From assembly GCA_018136815.1 (NCBI GenBank), contig CM030934.1, positions 838,979 to 902,978 of the forward strand: 64,000 bases of DNA, in the 5' to 3' direction. Under the pieces are notes generated by a model. The model searched no databases. It saw nothing but the letters and a program-made list of their open reading frames with translations, and was not told the origin of the DNA. This stretch comes from Isochrysis galbana (Eukaryota; Haptophyta; Isochrysidales; Isochrysidaceae). Positions 62,395 to 64,000 of this stretch are shown in pieces. Position 1 is the first letter of the stretch, and each line of letters starts with the position of its first letter. Made by a program: the position numbers and the translations under genes.

Positions 62395-64000
62395 AGGTGG
62401 TCGTGAAAGGCTTCAAGGTAGGCACGGCGCATCGTCTTCGGCACGTAGAGGCAGAGCTTCTCGCCATCTCTCGTCGGCACTCGCCGGTAGAGTAGTCCAG
62501 ATCGCAACAGGCATCGCGAGGATTCGCGACTGAGCCAGCGCAAACGACGGTGATCGAGATCGGGGTTGTGGGGAGACGAGGAGAGGAAGCGAATGAGGTC
62601 GTGGCAGTCGGGGTCCTCGGCCTGTGCCTCCTTGAGCGCCTCGGCGTTGGGTGTACCGACGTCGAGGTAGGAGAGGTTGATAGAATCCCTGGTCGTAGAG
62701 GACAACCTGGACGACCGTTCGTCGGCTTGCAGACTGGATGCCGTTGTGGTACGAGAACGAGAGGCGGCGACAACTTGCGGCTGCCCATCCGATGCTGTGG
62801 TGGAGCGAGAGTTAGGAACGACGGCGGCTAGCAGCTGCCCACCCCCCTGCTTAGGAGCGGACGTCTCCGACGTTCCATCGTCTGCCGCCACCAAGCGTGA
62901 CACGCCATCTGCATCTTTGTGATTAGCACCCGGCTTGTGCTCGACGGTGAAGCGATACTCCGACAACTTGAGTGCCCATCGCATCAGGCGCGACGCCGGC
63001 CCACCCTGGACGGTGTCCTTCATGGTGTGCAACCAACGGAGAGCTTGGTGATCAATGACGAGGCGGAAGTGTCGGCCCCAAAGGTACGGTCGCCAAGTAC
63101 GAATACTTTCCAGGGCAGCGAGAAGCTCCACCTCGGTGGTGGTCCAATGACGCTCCGCGGCGGTAAGACGGCGACCGTAATACGCGACGACATGCTCGTG
63201 CCCATGGTCGTCAATTTGCGACAGGACTCCGCCGATACCCAGAGTACTGGCCGCGTCCGTCTTGACGATGAACTCCTTGTCGTGACGAGGCGCAGCCAAC
63301 ACTGGAGCAGACGTGATGAGATCGATGAGGCGGCGGATCGCGGTCTGGCACTCAGGTGACTGAGAGACGGTGGCCACATCGACACCCGTACGCGTGAGGT
63401 CGGTGAGAGGGGCCGCGACGTGCGCGAAGCCCTTGATGAACCGACGGTAGTACGAGCAAAGACCGAGAAACGAGCGGACCTTTTCGAGCGAGTTGATGTG
63501 ACGCGGATCGATCGAGCGTACCGCCTCGACTTTCTTGGGGTCCATCTCGAGACCACGACGAGAAACGACGTGCCCGAGGTACTCGCCCTTGATAGCGAAC
63601 AAGATGCACTTGGAGGCCTTACATGAGAGACCGGCCCATCGGAGCCGTTCGAGGACGAGGTCGAGACGATGGAGCATCTGCTCGAAGGAGGCGTCGATGC
63701 GTTCCTCAAGAGTGCTGCCTGTACCTGTCGACCAAATCCCGATGTCGTCCAGGTACGGCATGCAAATTTCCCATGCGAGGCCTTGGAGCACCGCGTCCAT
63801 GAGACGGCACATGTAGGAAGGGCCGGATTGGACGCCGAACGGGAGGTAATTGAACTCGTACTTCTGGCGGTGGGTGCAGAACGCCGTGATGGGCTTGTCC
63901 TCCTCCTTGATAGGCAGGCACCAGAAGCCGGAGGCCAGATCGAGCAGACAAAGAAAAAGAGAATCTCGAGAACCTTGGCCTCGAGATAGACGGTCGATAG
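62304..64000 (-). pseudogene. pol: Element B reverse transcriptase and RNase H part of pol (partial)
   Basis: The frame is open to the window end at 64000 and closes at 62304, just past the duplication. It has LCLLDLASGFWCLPIKEEDKP and FGVQSGPSYMCRLMD, the RT active site MPYLDDIG (plus-strand about 63740-63760), and YLGHVVSRRGLEMDPKKVEAV. FLGLCSYYRRFIKGF is the connection. RNase H shows KTDAASTLGIGGVL, TEVELLAALES and VIDHQALRWLHTMK. A linker of about 130 residues leads to the integrase zinc finger, where the frame breaks in HLGDNRMARL. Catalytic residues are all present. The upstream gag, protease and any methyltransferase domain lie beyond the window. Confidence 0.9.
62337..62386 (+). repeat. 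26-bp tandem duplication that frameshifts element B
   Basis: GGCGCGCCATCCGGTTGTCG occurs at 62337 and again at 62363, so 26 bp are duplicated head to tail. Because 26 is not a multiple of three, the RT frame terminates shortly after and integrase is left in another frame. Both frames encode the same DNRMARL peptide around the break, confirming duplication rather than a natural programmed site. Confidence 0.92.

Larger units (their letters stand above)
58806..64000 (-). mobile_element. Second chromodomain Ty3/gypsy retrotransposon (element B), partial
   Basis: A minus-strand element that enters the window at 64000 inside RT and ends at its LTR terminus 58806 (TGACGAATTGTGG on the plus strand). 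Its 3' LTR/UTR covers about 58806-60680. Coding: RT/RNase H to 62304 and integrase/chromodomain to 60685, separated by a frameshifting 26-bp duplication. Protein similarity to element A is clear over all domains, with many substitutions, so they are sister families rather than recent copies; their LTR ends are more alike than their pol regions. Whether it also carries the methyltransferase-like domain lies outside the window. Confidence 0.9.

Overview
This window is nuclear DNA from a GC-rich unicellular eukaryote, most plausibly an alga of the haptophyte or stramenopile kind, although the sequence alone does not settle the lineage. The genes carry small GT-AG introns (65-241 bp). They encode eukaryotic machinery: a DDM1/HELLS remodeller, an AGC kinase, a HERP-like ERAD protein, a DNA polymerase theta-like protein, 26S proteasome Rpn7, TRAPPC13, an M14 carboxypeptidase and V-ATPase subunit E. 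Gene spacing is wide, and the gaps are filled with transposons and long C/G, CT/GA and CG simple repeats.

Layout. 1-4138: LTR remnant, a two-exon gene of unknown function, repeats. 4139-6808: DDM1/HELLS on the minus strand. 7585-10634: three TA-flanked DNA transposons or MITEs. 11334-13229: AGC kinase. 13230-17050: SINE-like copy, a 336-bp tandem repeat, a 16-bp near-palindrome array and gypsy debris. 17554-18888: HERP-like. 19555-20994: LTR remnant split by a hAT-type MITE that contains a tRNA-like promoter. 21552-28882: Pol theta-like protein. 29459-31968: SINE-like insertion, then a hAT-type element inside a gypsy remnant. 32613-34015: Rpn7. 36141-37836: TRAPPC13. 38298-39336: transposase cut by an LTR. 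39337-about 51283: a large chromodomain Ty3/gypsy retrotransposon. About 51284-51683: methyltransferase gene fragment. 52527-55033: M14 peptidase. 55948-56713: V-ATPase E. 58806-64000: a second, frameshifted chromodomain gypsy element that runs off the window.

Two things stand out. First, the gypsy polyprotein at 42016-49500 carries, between gag and protease, a domain that looks like phage-type cytosine-5 DNA methyltransferases (a GxxSG-like motif, a PPC catalytic motif, an ENP motif). This is an additional DNA-modifying module in a retrotransposon that also ends in a chromodomain, in a genome that encodes a DDM1-type remodeller. Second, the Pol theta-like gene has an N-terminal GRF zinc finger and an apparently intact helicase, but its A-family polymerase domain has lost the catalytic residues in motifs A, B and C.

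Smaller observations include a dyad-symmetric LTR core shared by unrelated repeats, an LTR-borne Ser/Pro leader ORF, an in-frame 75-nt intron in TRAPPC13, and a pyrimidine tract upstream of most start codons. Exon structures were derived by eye from splice consensus and protein-family continuity. No alignment or database search was run.
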